From Cenococcum geophilum 1.58 (Eukaryota; Ascomycota; Dothideomycetes; Gloniales; Gloniaceae): a stretch of 64,000 nt of DNA. The translations under genes were made by a program, and so were the position numbers. Shown here one piece after another: positions 44,577 through 58,539 of this stretch (positions are counted from its first letter, which is position 1; the number at the start of each line of letters is the position of its first letter). The stretch lies in contig KV748198.1 in assembly GCA_001692895.1 (NCBI GenBank), forward strand, positions 1,400,367-1,464,366, given 5' to 3'. Below the pieces are notes generated by a model. That model saw only the letters and a program-made list of their open reading frames with translations. It was not told the origin of the DNA and ran no database searches.

Positions 44577-47500
44577 TGTTACGGGACTTACACATTCTTA
44601 CATCCCTATGCGTTTTAACATTCTTAACCTATACTCACGTTCGTCCTAAGACACCTACGCACGTTCCCATACAATCTCTATTTATACCCATACCTAACTT
44701 ATTCTATTTCTGTTCTATATCTAAATGTCTTTATATTAACTACACATAGTTACACGTACGTAGCCTTCTTCAATTACTACCCCGTTTAGTATATTGTATT
44801 CTAGCTCATGCCCACTATTAGGTAAAACCTAAGTAAATAGTTATATAGCCGTAAGGTATGGGCGACCCTAGGGCAACCTAGGGGTGACTCGCCCGTAAGG
44901 CACGTGCGCTATATATACCTAGGGAAAACCCTTCCTACCTTACACACAGACTCCTCCTTTTCCCTTAAGGATTCGTCTCTGTCTATACAATATACCTATT
45001 GTTCTATTATTGGACTCCCTATCTATATTCTTACCAATCCCCTTAGGAGGATAGCCGGTTTAATTTTTCTATAATGCCTCTAAAAAGAAAACCAACACCT
45101 ATACCTAATAGTAATACGCTAGTAATACAACCGTAAAACGCCTTAAAATCTAGTGTAGACGAAACCACTAAAAGTATACTAGTAGTATCTAAGCCACCTT
45201 TTAAACTTTAAAACGATTAAATATTTATAAACGCTAGAGACTAGTTTGACTTATATACCTAGGCTTAATAGGAGCTTAGTAAGGTTACCAGTATTTTACC
45301 TAATACCGCTAATATAAAGGAGCTAGATAAGCTGGCTAAGAAAATAGCCAACTTATAAAGCATTATTAATTTAATAAAGCCCTCCCGTTACCTCTTTAGT
45401 AAAGAGTATAAGTTATATAGCGAATATATACGCCGATTAAATCTTAATGCCCTAGTTAAGAAGTTACTACCTAATATTAGCGGTACTACTTAATAGTATT
45501 TTAACCGGTGGATTGCCGCAGTTAAGAACCAATTTAAGGTTAATAACGCTGACTATAACTATAAGCGACTCACACACTAGGCTATTAAAGGTCTTATAAA
45601 AGAAAAGATAATTACCTAACTAGTTTATTACTGGTTAGGCACTAAGAATAAGGGTCCTTTACTATAGGATAAGTTTAAGACTATAGTCTAAGACTAGATT
45701 AGGAACCCTATAGTAAGACGCTTTAATAACGCTATAATATACTATACGGCTGTTATAAAAGAGAACCAGAGGTTTAATGTCTTCTTAGCCTGTATACGTA
45801 GCTTAGAGGACTTCTTCTTATATACCCCTTTTATTAATCCTAAATAATAGGTAGACTTTTAGTTCTTATATCTCCTAGCCTACCTATAAGTAGAGCTCTT
45901 CTGCCAGAACTTTGCCTAATAGGTAAGAACCGCTAAAGACCTCTTTAATAAAATCCACTATATAGAGTAATTGCTTAATACCATAAAGCTCGCGGAAGAT
46001 CGCGTAAGTAGTAGTAGTAAATTATCGCGTATAAAGCGCGGTCGCAGTATAGGCTCTATAGAGTTAGGCTTAGGGAATAGAACCTAAAAAGGGCAACGCT
46101 TTAAGTAAACTCCTAAAAAGACCACCTAAAAGCCAGATAGCTTAGGGGACTCCTTAAACGCTAGTGCTATACACGCAAGTTAAAGGACCGTAGGCGGCTA
46201 CTATAAGAAATACTAGAAGTAGGCTAATAGAGAGAAGTTAGCTCGGCCTTTAAAAAACCTAAAGCCCTAATAGCGTATCTCTTTTAACTGCAACTAGGGC
46301 CTAATATAGAGGGAGAGAAGAAACGTATTATAGTATATATTATAATAGATACGCCTTAGGGCGAAGTTCGCCTATATACTTTATACAATAATAGGTGCTA
46401 AATTAACCTCATTAATTAAGATATCGTCCGTAGGTTTAACCTGCCTATATACTAAACACTATATTTATATAAACCTATTATACGTTTCCTTAATAGTAAC
46501 TAGATAATAATTTAGGATGCTTATAACCTAATAGTTACCACTAGTAACTCCTAGGGTACCCCTTATACTATTAGCCCACAGACCTTTTAAGGCGGCTTAT
46601 TTAATAGTTATAATATAGTTTTTAGATAGGATTAGCTCGCGGAAGTAGATCTATTAATTAGCTTCCGTTTTAAATAGTTTATCTAGGGTACTTTAGACCC
46701 TAAACGCCTCTAGATAGTTACCCTTAACGCTTTTTTAGTAGATATTAAGGCTAGCAAAATAGTCTATTCGCTATAGCTAAAAGACTCCTTCTTTACGCTA
46801 GTTATAAACATAATAGAGGACCTATTATTACTAGCAGTGAGTACCCGTATAGACCCTCTAAACATAAAGATACTAGTTATAAATATAATAGAGGACCTGC
46901 CGTTACTAGCAGCGAGTACCTATAAAGACCCTCTAGTACTAGCGTAGATTACCTATATATAAGGGGGAGGTGATTAAAACCCTAAAACTATTAAGTATAC
47001 TACAGTAGAGCTATATATACTCTTAGTATAAGCACACCTATAAAACGCATATTGACTGCACCCTTCTCTTTACTAGCTCCCAAAAGCACACTACTATATA
47101 ATAATTACTTTAACCTCTATAGCCCCTAGCCTACCAAATATATATAAGGAGGAAATTAATATCTTCTTTAATAAGCTAGTAAGCATATTACCGTAGAACT
47201 CTAAGTATAACTATATAATCAACTTAGAAGAAGGTAAGACGCCACTATAAATGCCCCTCTATAACCTCTTATAGAAAGAGTTATAGATCTTATAAGAGTA
47301 CCTAGATAGTGCTTTTAAAAGGGGCTAGATTAAGCCTAGTAAGTTACCTACTAAAGTGCCTATCCTCTTTATACCGAAAGTTGACGGTATAATATAGCTA
47401 TATATTAACTATAGACGCCTAAATAAGATTATAATTAAGAACCAGTACCCTCTACCACTAGTTAGCAAACTCTTTAATAGGCTTAGCTATATAAAGATAT

Positions 47501-48273
47501 TTATAAAGCTAAATCTTTATAATATATATTATAAAATTCGCATTAAAAAGGAAGATAAATAAAAGACCTTATTTAAGACACGCTATAGTCACTTTAAGTA
47601 CCTAGTAATGCCCTTTAGTCTTATTAATGCCCCTATAACATTCTAGAGCTACATTAATAAAGCTCTAAAAACCCTAGTAGATACTATCTATATAGTTTAC
47701 CTAGATAACATTCTTATTTACTTAAATAATAAAAACAAGCACGTTAAGTACGTTAAGCAGGTACTATAACAGCTCTACGCTTAGGGCCTATACGCTAAAC
47801 TATTAAAGTATATCTTTTATATTAAGAACGTTAAGTTCCTAGGCTTTATTATTACCCTTAGGGGTATTATAATAGACCCTAACCATATAAAAGCTATTAA
47901 GGAATGGCCTAAGCCTAAGTCCTATAGGGACATCTAGGTCTTCCTTAGCTTTGCTAACTTCTATAGGCGATTTATCTAGAACTACTTAAATACCGTATAC
48001 CCCCTATACGCATATCTTATATAAGCATATTATAACCTAATATTAGATAGGGAGAAAAAATAGAAACGTAAGTTAAAAGGGCCTACTAAATAGTATTAAC
48101 CTTAGTCCTAGCCTAATAACGCGTAGTAGGCGTTCTGTAAGCTATACGCTACGTTTATATAGGCTCCTCTACTTCGCCACTTTAACCCTAATCTACTCCT
48201 AAGAGTAACTACTAACGCTTTTAACTATACCTATAGCGGTATACTTCTATAGCCTTTAGGGTAAGAAAATTAA
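44577..48273 (+). mobile_element. Fossil Ty3/gypsy-like element, plus strand, 3' part missing
   Basis: 5' LTR from TGTTACGGGACTT at 44577 to roughly 45010; gag region from about 45073 (MPLKRKPTPIPN); protease region around 46300-46900; reverse transcriptase around 47340-47900 (YINYRRLNKII, VMPFSLINAP, VYLDNILIYL, FLGFIITLRG); RNase H begins around 48100 and ends abruptly where the next element's LTR starts at 48274. Many breaks; RIP-marked. Confidence 0.8.
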
Positions 48274-51200
48274 TATTAGCGACTTAGTTAATCAAGACAT
48301 AAGCACGGCAAAAGGGTCGCGCAAGCCTGTACAATTAGATTATCTATAAACGAGAATCTAAAGCTAGGGAAAGGAAAGGAGAAGAAGAGCAGCGCCGTTT
48401 GATGTTTTATAAGATCTTCGCGTCACGTGATCACAATATGCGGCAACCTGTGGCAACTTGCCGGTTCGTAGTTCTGCTAAGTTCTACTAAGTTCTGCCAG
48501 TTCTACCAGTGCCGTAACATTACCCCCCCCTCTAAAAAAGCCTGCCCTTAGGCTTTGCCGCTAAAAGTCTTAGCAAGAGAATCTAACTAATTAGACAACT
48601 TTAACCGCTGGTTAAAGTTCCTAAACATCTTAAGACCTTATATGACTAAGAAATTTCTAGGGCGTTTTTATCCTTATATTCTTCTAGTAGCTTATTATCT
48701 TTATTATACTAGCATTCTATCCACTTATCTAGGTACTTTAGCGGTCTGGGTTTATTAGGGTAACAGCTATAAAACTCCTAAAGCTTATAGGGGCTACCTA
48801 TAAAGTTCTATATAGGGTACTAAGTGGGGTCCGGGTTATATCCTTTCTAACTAATATAATACTTTAATATTCCCTTTACAAGTTTATAGGCTAGTATTTC
48901 TTTAATTTTCCATTTATTATTATCGTTAACTTAAATTAGCAAGGGAGGTTTATTCTTTTATCCGGGTAGTAGGTTATTTATAGCTTTCTATAGCTTATCC
49001 GGCAAAAAGATAGGGTAAACTTTAATTAAGTCTAGGAGCTTAACCTTATACAAGTTGCCTACTTTATTAAAAATCTTATACGGTCCTACTATTTTATAGT
49101 CTAGCTTACGGCTAGGCCGTTTTATCTTTTAATTCTTTATTATAACCTAGACCATATTGCCTACAGTAAAGTTAGGCTCGCGCCTATACTTATTTGCCTA
49201 CTATTCTATTAATTTCTAAGCCTTTTTTAGGTTTATATAGGCTACTTTCTAGGCTTCTTCTAAGCGCTTAGCGTACTACTGGGCTTCCTTATAAGATAGT
49301 TTTTCGCATACGGTCTAGGGCCCTTTTAGTTTTTCCTAGTTAAAGCTTATACGGGGTAGGTAACCTATTTCTAGTTAAATAGGGGCAAATCCAGTAGAGT
49401 CGTGGGGTAGGGTAGCTTAGGCGTAGTCTATTAAGGGTAGTAGTTCGGCCTAGTTATCCTAGAAGTAGTTAATAAAAGGCTAAAGTCTCTAGTCCAAGTA
49501 TTAATTTATAATCTCTATTTAACCATCTGTCTAGGGGTAATATACTATAAAAAGCTTTAGCTTAATACCTAGGATCTAGGTAAACTTATTCTAAAAGGCT
49601 AATATAAACTGCGGCCTATAGTTAGATATAATAGTATCTAGTGGTCCGTAAATTTAGTAGACATAATAGATATATAGTTAGGCCGCCTCTTTAGCATTAA
49701 TATTTTTATAATAGGGAATTAAGAACGGGCGTTTACTAAAGCAGTTAACTAGGATTATAACCATATTATATCCATTACGGTCTAGAGGTAGCTTATAAAA
49801 GTCTATAGAGATATATTACTAGGGGCGGTCGGGTATTAAGAGGGGTTTTAATAGTCCTAGGGTCTTATCTCGTGGAATTATAGACCTATAGCAGTTATTG
49901 CAGTTCTGTATATAGCGGTTAATATCTATAATTATTCCGGGCTAGTAGTAGCGGTCGCTAATAATCCTACGGGTTTTATTTTTTTTAGGGTAGGCTATAG
50001 AGACCTAGGCGTGTGCTTTGGCAATAAGCCGAGTCCATAAGTTCTATTCCTCTGCTACCACTAGCCGTTTATAGTGCTTAAGTAGTCCACTTTTAAGGGA
50101 CTATGGGCTAAAAACGTTCCTTACCTTTTCGCAGTACTCCTGTAGAGAAGGGGCTATATAGTTTACCTATAGTAGTTTATTAATAAGGTCCAGTTCTATA
50201 GAGTTAATAGGGTATATCTCGGCATTTAAAGAGTCTATATTTAGTTCTGCCCGTATTTAGGAGTTAAGGTGCTCTAGTTATAGTAGCGCTTAGGTCCGTA
50301 ATAAGATCTTTACAGCTATCTAGTTATTTATATCCTGTTTACGCCTTATAAGAGCGTCCGCACAGTTAATGGCGCCGGGCCTATATATAATTAGGAAGTT
50401 AAACTAAGATAGGGTGTCCGCCTAGCGCGCCTATCGGGCTATAAGGGCCTTTATTATTATAAAATATTCTAAGGCCTTATAATCGGAAACTACCTAAATA
50501 GACTTAAGGGTGCCTTTTAATTAGGCTCGCCAGTGCTAAAAGCTAAAGATAATAGCTAGCATTTCTTTATCGTAAATCGGGTAGTTTAGCTCAGTATTTA
50601 CTATTATCTTCGAATAGTAAGTAATAGGGTGCCATTTTCCATTTATCTGCTTTTGGGAGTAAACGCCAGCTATAACACTATCTAAGGCATCGGTTTCTAG
50701 CATTAAGGGCTATTTTAGGTTAAAGTAGGCGAGTAAGGGAGCAGAGACCAGTTATTTCTTAAGCTCGTTAAAGGCCTGCCTATATATAGTGTTAAAGTAA
50801 AAGGGCCGGTCCTTGTGGGTAAGTAGGCTTAGTAGCCAGGTAATTCTACTATAGTTCTTAATAAGCGTTGGTAGAAGTTACAGAACCCTAAGAATAACTA
50901 TACCCCCTTTACGGTCCTTAGGGGTACCTATTAGTTAATTACAGCTATCTCTTCTAGGTCTGCCTTAATCCTATTTATACTAATAATAAACCCTAGGTAT
51001 TTTATACGCTTAACACTAAATTCTAACTTCTTAATATTAGCTTAGAGGCTAGCTTTCCGAAGCCGTTATAGGACTTTATAAATATGCTCTTTATATTCTA
51101 GTTTATTTTCAGAGTAAATTATAATATTATCCAGGTATGCTATATAGAAGTCATTAAGGTAGTCAAATAGTACATTATTTATGTATCGTTAGTATGTGGC

Positions 51201-52084
51201 CGGTCCGTTAGTTAGTCTAAAAGGCAGTACTTTATATTTATATATTCTATAACGGGTCTAAAACATAGTAAGGTTTTCTAATTTAGGGTCCATCCTAATT
51301 CAGTAAAAAGCCTAGCGGATATTAAGCTTCGTAAAGATCTTAGCTCTACTTATTTAGGCCAAAGTCTTATTAAGTAAAGGTAGTAGGTAGCGGTCTTTAA
51401 GGGTTAAATTATTAAGCTTATAGTAGTTAATATAAAAACGAAGTCCTCTATTTAGCTTTTTAGTAAAGAGAATAGGTAAGTTAAAAGGGGCTTAACTAGG
51501 CTTAATAAAGCCCTTATCTAGGTTATTAATAAGATACTACTTTATAGCCTATAATTCAGCAGTAGATTACTATTAGAGGGGGCTATAACTAAGGGTAACT
51601 ACCTTGTCCGGCTCAATTTTAATCTTATAGTCGTACAGTCAGTAAGGCGGGAGTACATTAGACACTGCTTTAGAGAAGATATCTTTAAATTTCTAGTATT
51701 AATAGGGTAGTTTCTATTCTACTAGCTCCTCATCTATAAGCTTACCTTTCTCTTAGGCTAGGGCTTCTTTCTCTTTAATTATTTAGTTAATTTTGTATAA
51801 GCTAGTTATAAAGGTAACGGTATTAGGCTAAACTAGGTTTTAGTAGAATTCTATAGCGCTAATATAGCAGATATTAACTGGTGAAAGGTCTATAGGTTTC
51901 TTTACGGATATTTATTAGGCCGTATTTTGCGGTATAAGGTTTATAATCTTCCTTAGCTTACATTCCATTTTCTATAAGTTATCCTTCTAGTCTATTAGTT
52001 TGGTATATTATCCAATATCCCTAGCCTTTCTTTATAGCTGCGTAGGGCCTAAGTTTTCCATTAGGGACTTAGCTAGGCTACTAC
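48274..52084 (-). mobile_element. Fossil Ty3/gypsy-like element, minus strand, inserted in the previous one
   Basis: 3' LTR at 48274-48519 (246 bp, same family as 43336 and 43608). Read on the minus strand from 52.0 kb: protease-linker region, reverse transcriptase about 51.6-50.9 kb (VLPFRLTNGPATYQRYINN, AYLDNIIIYSEN, YLGFIIS), RNase H about 50.8-50.4 kb, integrase about 50.2-49.0 kb. Its 5' part is interrupted at 52084 by another element and no 5' LTR is seen beyond that. Many breaks; RIP-marked. Confidence 0.8.
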
Positions 52085-52308
52085 TGTAGTGGGGTAAAAT
52101 AGGCCACTGCTTAGTGCCTTAGCATTTTCCTGTATATATCAAGCCTTCGGCTTCTCTCCTTCTCTCCATCACAACCTACCAAGAATACATTCTTTCCTTT
52201 CTTCTTACTGACTACTTTCCTACTGATTAATTACGACTGACGACCGACCGACCGACAGACAGACAGCACTGTGACTTTCCTATCTGAGAGTGGTCGTACC
52301 CTCCCATA
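52085..52308 (+). repeat. 5' LTR of the gag-only element
   Basis: 224 bp; matches 57502-57725 with mostly C/T and G/A differences. Confidence 0.85.
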
Positions 52309-55300
52309 TATTTTATGGCATTCCACGTAGGGACGACGGCAAGCTCTTTGGATTAGAAGTCTGGCATTCTATACACAACTCTATACACAGGAGACACGCA
52401 GGAATATACTACAACTATAGAAGAACAACCAGCTGTAGAGGAACGGACAGCTACAGAAGAACGACCAGCCAAATAGACGAGACAAAAGCAGAGAACCAGG
52501 CAGTATCAGACAGCAAGGGAAATCAGGTAGTCCCTAAACAGAAAGACAGCGGAAAAGATAGACATTAGACTCAACGCACAGGCCAAAAAGTGGCAAAAGA
52601 GTGTCTCGGAAAGTTACAAGTAAGGACGTTAGGCGAACCAGTAAGCTAATTAGATAACTTTGACGGCGGCCAATATTTCTTCTACCTACGCACGGACATG
52701 GCCAGAGCTTTATTAAAGATGCAGAGACGATAGGTAGCTAAGGGCCAATCAATTAGATAGAAACAAGATCTAAGATATCTGGCGATAAAGGAAGTCAGCA
52801 CTATCCTTTAAGAACAGAGACAATACCAAGTAAGGTCGCAAGTATATAAGATCGGATCTGTCCTTAAAAGCTTCCTATTTTGGCTTAGCTTTATCTTCTT
52901 TCAAATTATCCAGATTATATCAGCGGCGGCTCTAAAGGCGTTCTATAAAGGAGCAGATACAAGCAAAAGCCTAAGGCGTAGCAGTACCCTACCGCGCGGA
53001 ACGATAGTAGGCCAAAACAGACGGACGTATCGAGGCCCAGCGGCTGTAGATAATAAAGACTCTATACTTTCTTAGGGAGACCCCCCCTCAGGCGTTAAGA
53101 AGCAGGTGCCTTCCGTTAGGGACGCAGATATACAAGTAGACCAGCCACAGCATACACGTACCAAAGTACCACCAGGACAGCCATCTAGAACACCCTTACC
53201 TTAGACAGCTATGCAAGCAGACCAACCGCAGCAGTTACCCATTCAGGCAGCAAGGGAAGTACACCACGTATTCATTCCAACGGTAGCAATACCAGATCCT
53301 TTTAGGTAGGAAGTTCCACAGTTTAACGGAAAGAACATCTCTAGGTTTATTAAGGACTACAAGGGCATATATCAAAGGTACTACGTAGGCAAAGATTATA
53401 GGCTCACGTGTCTCCCTAACTATTACAAAGGCTTATACGCGGAAGCCATTTAAATAATACCAAAATTCAAACAGGACGACTAGAGCCAACTAGTGACTAA
53501 ACTCCAAGCCAAATATTAAGCTGAGGACTACTACTAACGCATAAAGACAAGAGACTTTGTGGAAGCATTTATTAGAAAGTTAGCAGAGCAGCCAGGCGAA
53601 TTACGTCACTACGTATAGAACTTCACTATCTTTTCAGCTAAAGCGGTAGCCGTAGGAAACCTTACTAAGCAAGAGAAGGGGCGGTGGTTTATACAAGGTC
53701 TCCCTATCAAATTCCACAGGCACGCAATGGAAAAGACAGGGGCCGCAGCAGACGAGCCTAGAACCCTTATATTTAAAAGACTAAAGAAGGCCGTAGAGTC
53801 AAGAATAGTAGCTATAAAGGGCGCCAAGCAAATAAATATCCTTTTGGAAGAAGATGTCCTAAATATCCAGCTTATATAAGAGCTACGGCGGCAAAAACCA
53901 GGTGCACACAAAGGAGCCCTAACGCAATAGTAGTCACCACCCACTGTAGACCAGAAAATGGACGAAATAGCAAGCCAGTTAAGTCAAAAATTAAGCAAGA
54001 CGGAGCTTGCGGCAGCTATATAGTTGATACCATTCCTTAACCAAATCCAAAAAGACCCAGACAGGTTTATAACGCTATTAAATTAAGCTACAGTTTAAGA
54101 CCCAGCATAAGGATATAGCCCAGCACCAGGATATAAAGACTGGCGGAATAGTACCCAAGCTCCCTTTGTCCCGCAAGACTCTTAACCTCTATAGGATTAT
54201 CAATATCCGCAGGACTCCCGATATCCGCAAGATTCTACTACCTTTAGACGACCGCAGCAGGACGTACGGGGTTAGTAAGGCACGCGAGGACAAGGCCAAC
54301 GGACCTATTTTGGATGCGGAGAGAGTCACCATTTCACTAAGTACAAATGCCAAGGGCTTAGGGATCTTATTCAGTAAGGACTTGTATATCTGTCTAATTA
54401 AAAAAAACTAGTAGCTAGGACACACAAGCGGCCTAGACCTATACTTCCATAGCTTAGCAATAAAGGACAACTAAAGGGTATTAAGGACTAGCTTTATACA
54501 TACTAAGGGACAGACCTAAACAGACCAAGGAAAAAACAAACGCAGTAGCGGGCCTTTTATAACGGAGTAGCGCTAAAGATCAGTAATAAGAAAAGTATAA
54601 ACTAGGGGGACTACTATTAAAATTATATAATCTTTAGAGATAGCAGGACAGCCACTAAGCCGTAGGAGAATAATATATAACCAAAAGATTATATATAGAT
54701 TAGGTTACAGCCTACAAAGAAGACAGCTAAAGCTAGGGAAAACTACTATTAGAATCGTCCAACCCTTAGAGATGGTTATTAGAGATAGACGCTTAACCAA
54801 CAGGCTCCGCAGTAGGCTCTATAGTAGGCATTACAGTAGGCTCCGCAACAGGCTCCGCCGAGGGGTAGGATATTTAACTAGGGGATAGTTAAGTTCTAAG
54901 GTGGGAAAGGGGACGTAGGTGACGTATAAAAGATTTCTATTTATCTACTTAATTACAGTATTTCCTAAAGCTCCTTTCTTATTTACTTTCCTAATCGCGA
55001 CGCGTTAACGCGTTAATCAAAATAACCTACTGCAGAGATGTTAGTTTAGCTCACCGCCTATCACTAAGCTAATAGCGATTTTCCATACCGGGTACGGAAA
55101 ATCCTAATTAGTCCATTCAGCAGTAGAACCGGCAGAACTCTATACCGCCCCTAGAATTTAATAATACGCCAGCTGCACGACAAAAACGGCACCAAGAGCC
55201 TTAATTAATTACACGGATATAAAGCCGATTGTATAATATAGAGCTAGATACAGAGCTGTACGCAAAGCCTTAATCAAATGACTGTACGGAAGCCTTAGTC

Positions 55301-57501
55301 TCAAATAACCGCACAGAAGCTACGGTTAGTCGAAGGATCGAATTAAGCCAGAGCCTCAATATCAGCACGTCGCCGTCACTGAATCAAATTAGTCGAATGT
55401 CGTTAAATTAGAGCCTTCGACCGGGCCGACCTTGTTCCTTATTCAAACGACAGCTAATCACAGCTCTACCACTACCACCCAAATTCAGTACTATACTAGC
55501 TACACAACAAGAACAGACGCCGTAACAAGGAAGGGACCTATATAAAGGCAGCAGCATAATATTAGAAAATAAGCACTACGGAAACGGCAAAGTAGTATAC
55601 AAAGAGGCACTAATAAAGATACTCCGCAAGAGATCATATACAGAGCATAGCTAACTATATTAAGCCTAAGCTATCCTCATACAACTAAAGATAGGATAAA
55701 GCCGTATCTAACTAAGCCAGTAAAGGACCTTATTAAGGATTATAAGGGAAGCAGGAATTGGATGTACAGGAGCCAGCACTTCTTAAAAATCGTCTTAATA
55801 AAAGGACTATATTATAGACGTAAGGGCAAGGGATATGTGACGGAGGTAGTTATAACAGCTAAGAAGCTGCCACCGGATAACAAAGAGACTGGAAGCAGAA
55901 GACAGTCCCTAAAAGGCTCTTAAGCCGGAAGAAGATTAAGGATACGTAAGCGTACTGCTAGCAGCAAAGGTAAAAGAGCAGCCGTAAAGGCCTAGGATGC
56001 ACTAAAGAAGCTAAGAGTAAGGACGGTTTAGAAAAGGAAGAAAGCAGCTGTTAAGGACGTCCTATAAAAGCGCTAAGCCTATTATAGTGGTTTAGAGGAA
56101 GCTACCGTTAGTGCTCGCAAAGAAGGAAGTCTTAAGACAGGTCTCTGAATTAGACGTCTAGTGGACACTAAAAGCCTTAATTGACTACGGATGCAGAGCC
56201 CTAATTGATTAACTATATAGATATAAAGCTTTAACAGAACGACTACACAACCAGAATCTTAATCAATTATCTATAGATACAGGGCCTACGGATGCAGAGC
56301 CTAGGTCATACGTATAGCAGAAGACACCTTAAGTCAAGCCAGGACCTCATTAAATCTCGATCAGCTAAACGCTGTCTCCGCATTCAAATCAGGACAATTA
56401 GGGCCTTTAACCGGGCCGACTTTCTACCTTAATCAAACGACCGAACAATTAGTTGCAGCACGTCGTCGCCGACCGATTAGATAGTCTTCAGCCAGCAGTT
56501 AAAGCAGGCACATAGATACGTACGCAGAGTATGCAATACAGAGCTACTAATACATAGCCTAATGCGCAGCCTAATACACAGCTAGATGCAGAACAATACG
56601 GACATAAAGCCTAATAATGTAAAACCTAATGCAAAGCCACTGATAGAGCCTCAATTAAGAGCCGCGTACAATACAGACTAATGCAGAGCTAGATGTAGAG
56701 TCCTAATATTAAACGACCAGCCGAACCACCGAGTCGGGCCGTAGTCTCTGCCATTTTAATCAACTGCCCTACTACCGCCGCCGCCGCTGCTGCTATTCCG
56801 TCTGACTATTCTATCCCTACTATCTCAACCAACTGCTATCTCTACCGTCCTAGATCTGTACCGCTGCTAGGTCTATTTACTGCTAGATCTACTAGGTCTA
56901 TTATACCGTTCTATACTGCTATTCCAACCAATCTATTCTACTGCTGCCAACCAGCTATTCTACCGCTACTACTACTGCCATTACTATTACAACTGTTCCG
57001 TTATATTATTCCGATTATTCTACTGCTATTATTCTCACTAACTGCTACCAACTAACTACTACCGACCATCTACCGCTGCCGAGTGTTCTACTATTAAAAG
57101 CTCTACTGCCAGATATCCTACTGCTTACTATATAGACCGAGTTCTTCTACCAACTGTTCTATTACTAACCGCTCTACCGCTAACTATTTTATTTTATCTT
57201 ACCGCGCCAACTATCTGCTTTTATTACTATTTCTATTACCGTTGCTATTACTACTGTTGCTACTATTACTACTACCGTTATTGTTTCTAGTTTACTGTTG
57301 TCCTAGTTACTAGATTAGATCTTAGCTATAGGTAACAAAGGGGCACTATAGAACAGTTCTATAGGAGAGCTAAGGATAGGGTTATCTAAGTTCTTTTAGG
57401 GGTGTGCTTTCCTTTTTCTATTCTGCTTTTGCTTTACTTTCATTTAGCTATTCTTCTATAGTATAAAACGTTAGGGGACAACGTTCTTAATAAGGGAGGT
57501 A

Positions 57502-57725
57502 TATAGTGGGGTAAAATGGGCCACTGCTTAGTGCCTTAGCATTTTCCTATATATATCGAGCCTTCGGCTTCTCTCCTTCTCTCCATCACGACCTACCGAG
57601 AATACATTCTTTCCTTTCTTCTTACTAACTGCTTTCCTACTAATTGATTATAACTGATGACCGACCGACCGACAGACAGACAGCACTGTGACTTTCCTAT
57701 CTAAGAGTGGTCGTACCCTCCCACA
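57502..57725 (+). repeat. 3' LTR of the gag-only element
   Basis: 224 bp; followed by the CTAC target duplicate. Confidence 0.85.
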
Positions 57726-58069
57726 CTACTAACTTTATCAGGAAAATATAGTACCCTTTTAATAGCCTTAATAGCTAGTAGTTAACGCAATTAGCGCGCA
57801 GTTAAGGTCATTTAGCAACTCGACCGACTAGCCTATATCGTGTTTTTTTAACACGCAGCCTACGCGTAGCCTACGCGCAACCTGCGCGCAACCTGCCAGC
57901 AATCTACGCATTTAGCAACCATAATTATATTTACCTCTTTTATACTAATAGCATATTTTAAATAAATAAAAGCTACTTTAAAGCTATTTATAAGGCTAGC
58001 AAAATAAATATTATTATTTTAGATAATTTAATATAATATAGCGATAGTTCTCTTCTACCTATCTACCTA
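57726..58069. other. Unassigned AT-rich sequence
   Basis: Should continue the interrupted minus-strand element after the CTAC duplicate, but no protein remnant is recognisable. Contains a short run of GCGCAACCTGC-like repeats near 57855-57900. Confidence 0.4.
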
Positions 58070-58470
58070 TTAACTTACCTACCTGCCTACATTACCTATC
58101 TATCTACATTACCTACCTATCTACATTACCTACCTATCTACATCGCTACCTATCTACATCTACTTACCTATCTACATCTACTTACCTATTTATATCTGCT
58201 TACCTATCTATATCTCCTACTACTATCTATATTACCTACCCGTCTATATCGCCTACCTATCTATATCTACTTACCTATCTACATCTACTTACCTATCTAT
58301 ATCTTACCTACCTATCTACATCTACTTACCTATCTATATCTACTTACCTGTCTATATCTACCTACTATCTACATTTACTTACCTGTCTGCATTTACTTAC
58401 CTATCTATATCTGCCTACCTGTCTACATCTGCCTACCCGTCAATATCTCCCCGTTTTAACCTACCTGTCT
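58070..58470. repeat. Tandem repeat array 1 (ACCTATCTACAT type)
   Basis: Variable units of about 12-18 bp built on CTACCTATCTACAT and CTACTTACCTATCTACAT; imperfect. Confidence 0.85.
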
Positions 58471-58539
58471 ATGCTACCTTAATTCGATCAATCGATTAAA
58501 TCGTTTATAGTGTTTCGCTAGCTAGTCATTATCGTCTGG

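Larger units (their letters stand above)
52085..57725 (+). mobile_element. Fossil LTR retroelement carrying gag but no visible pol
   Basis: Two 224 bp LTRs (52085-52308 and 57502-57725) starting TGTAGTGGGG and ending CCCTCCCA-A, flanked by CTAC (52081-52084 and 57726-57729). A purine run (AATAAGGGAGG) sits just before the 3' LTR. Gag-type sequence at about 53280-54070 (PQFNGKNISRFIKDYKGIY, KFKQDD, RKLAEQPGELRHYV, WFIQGLPIKFHRHAMEKTG) and a zinc-knuckle remnant near 54320-54370. The remaining 3 kb has repeated GCAGAGCC motifs and CTACTG-rich low complexity and no reverse transcriptase or integrase. About a dozen or more breaks in gag. Inserted into the minus Ty3-like element. Confidence 0.8.

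Noticed and set aside
52290-52568. 92-codon ORF after the 5' LTR
   Set aside because: Starts inside the LTR and belongs to the leader and early region of the fossil element; not a host gene.
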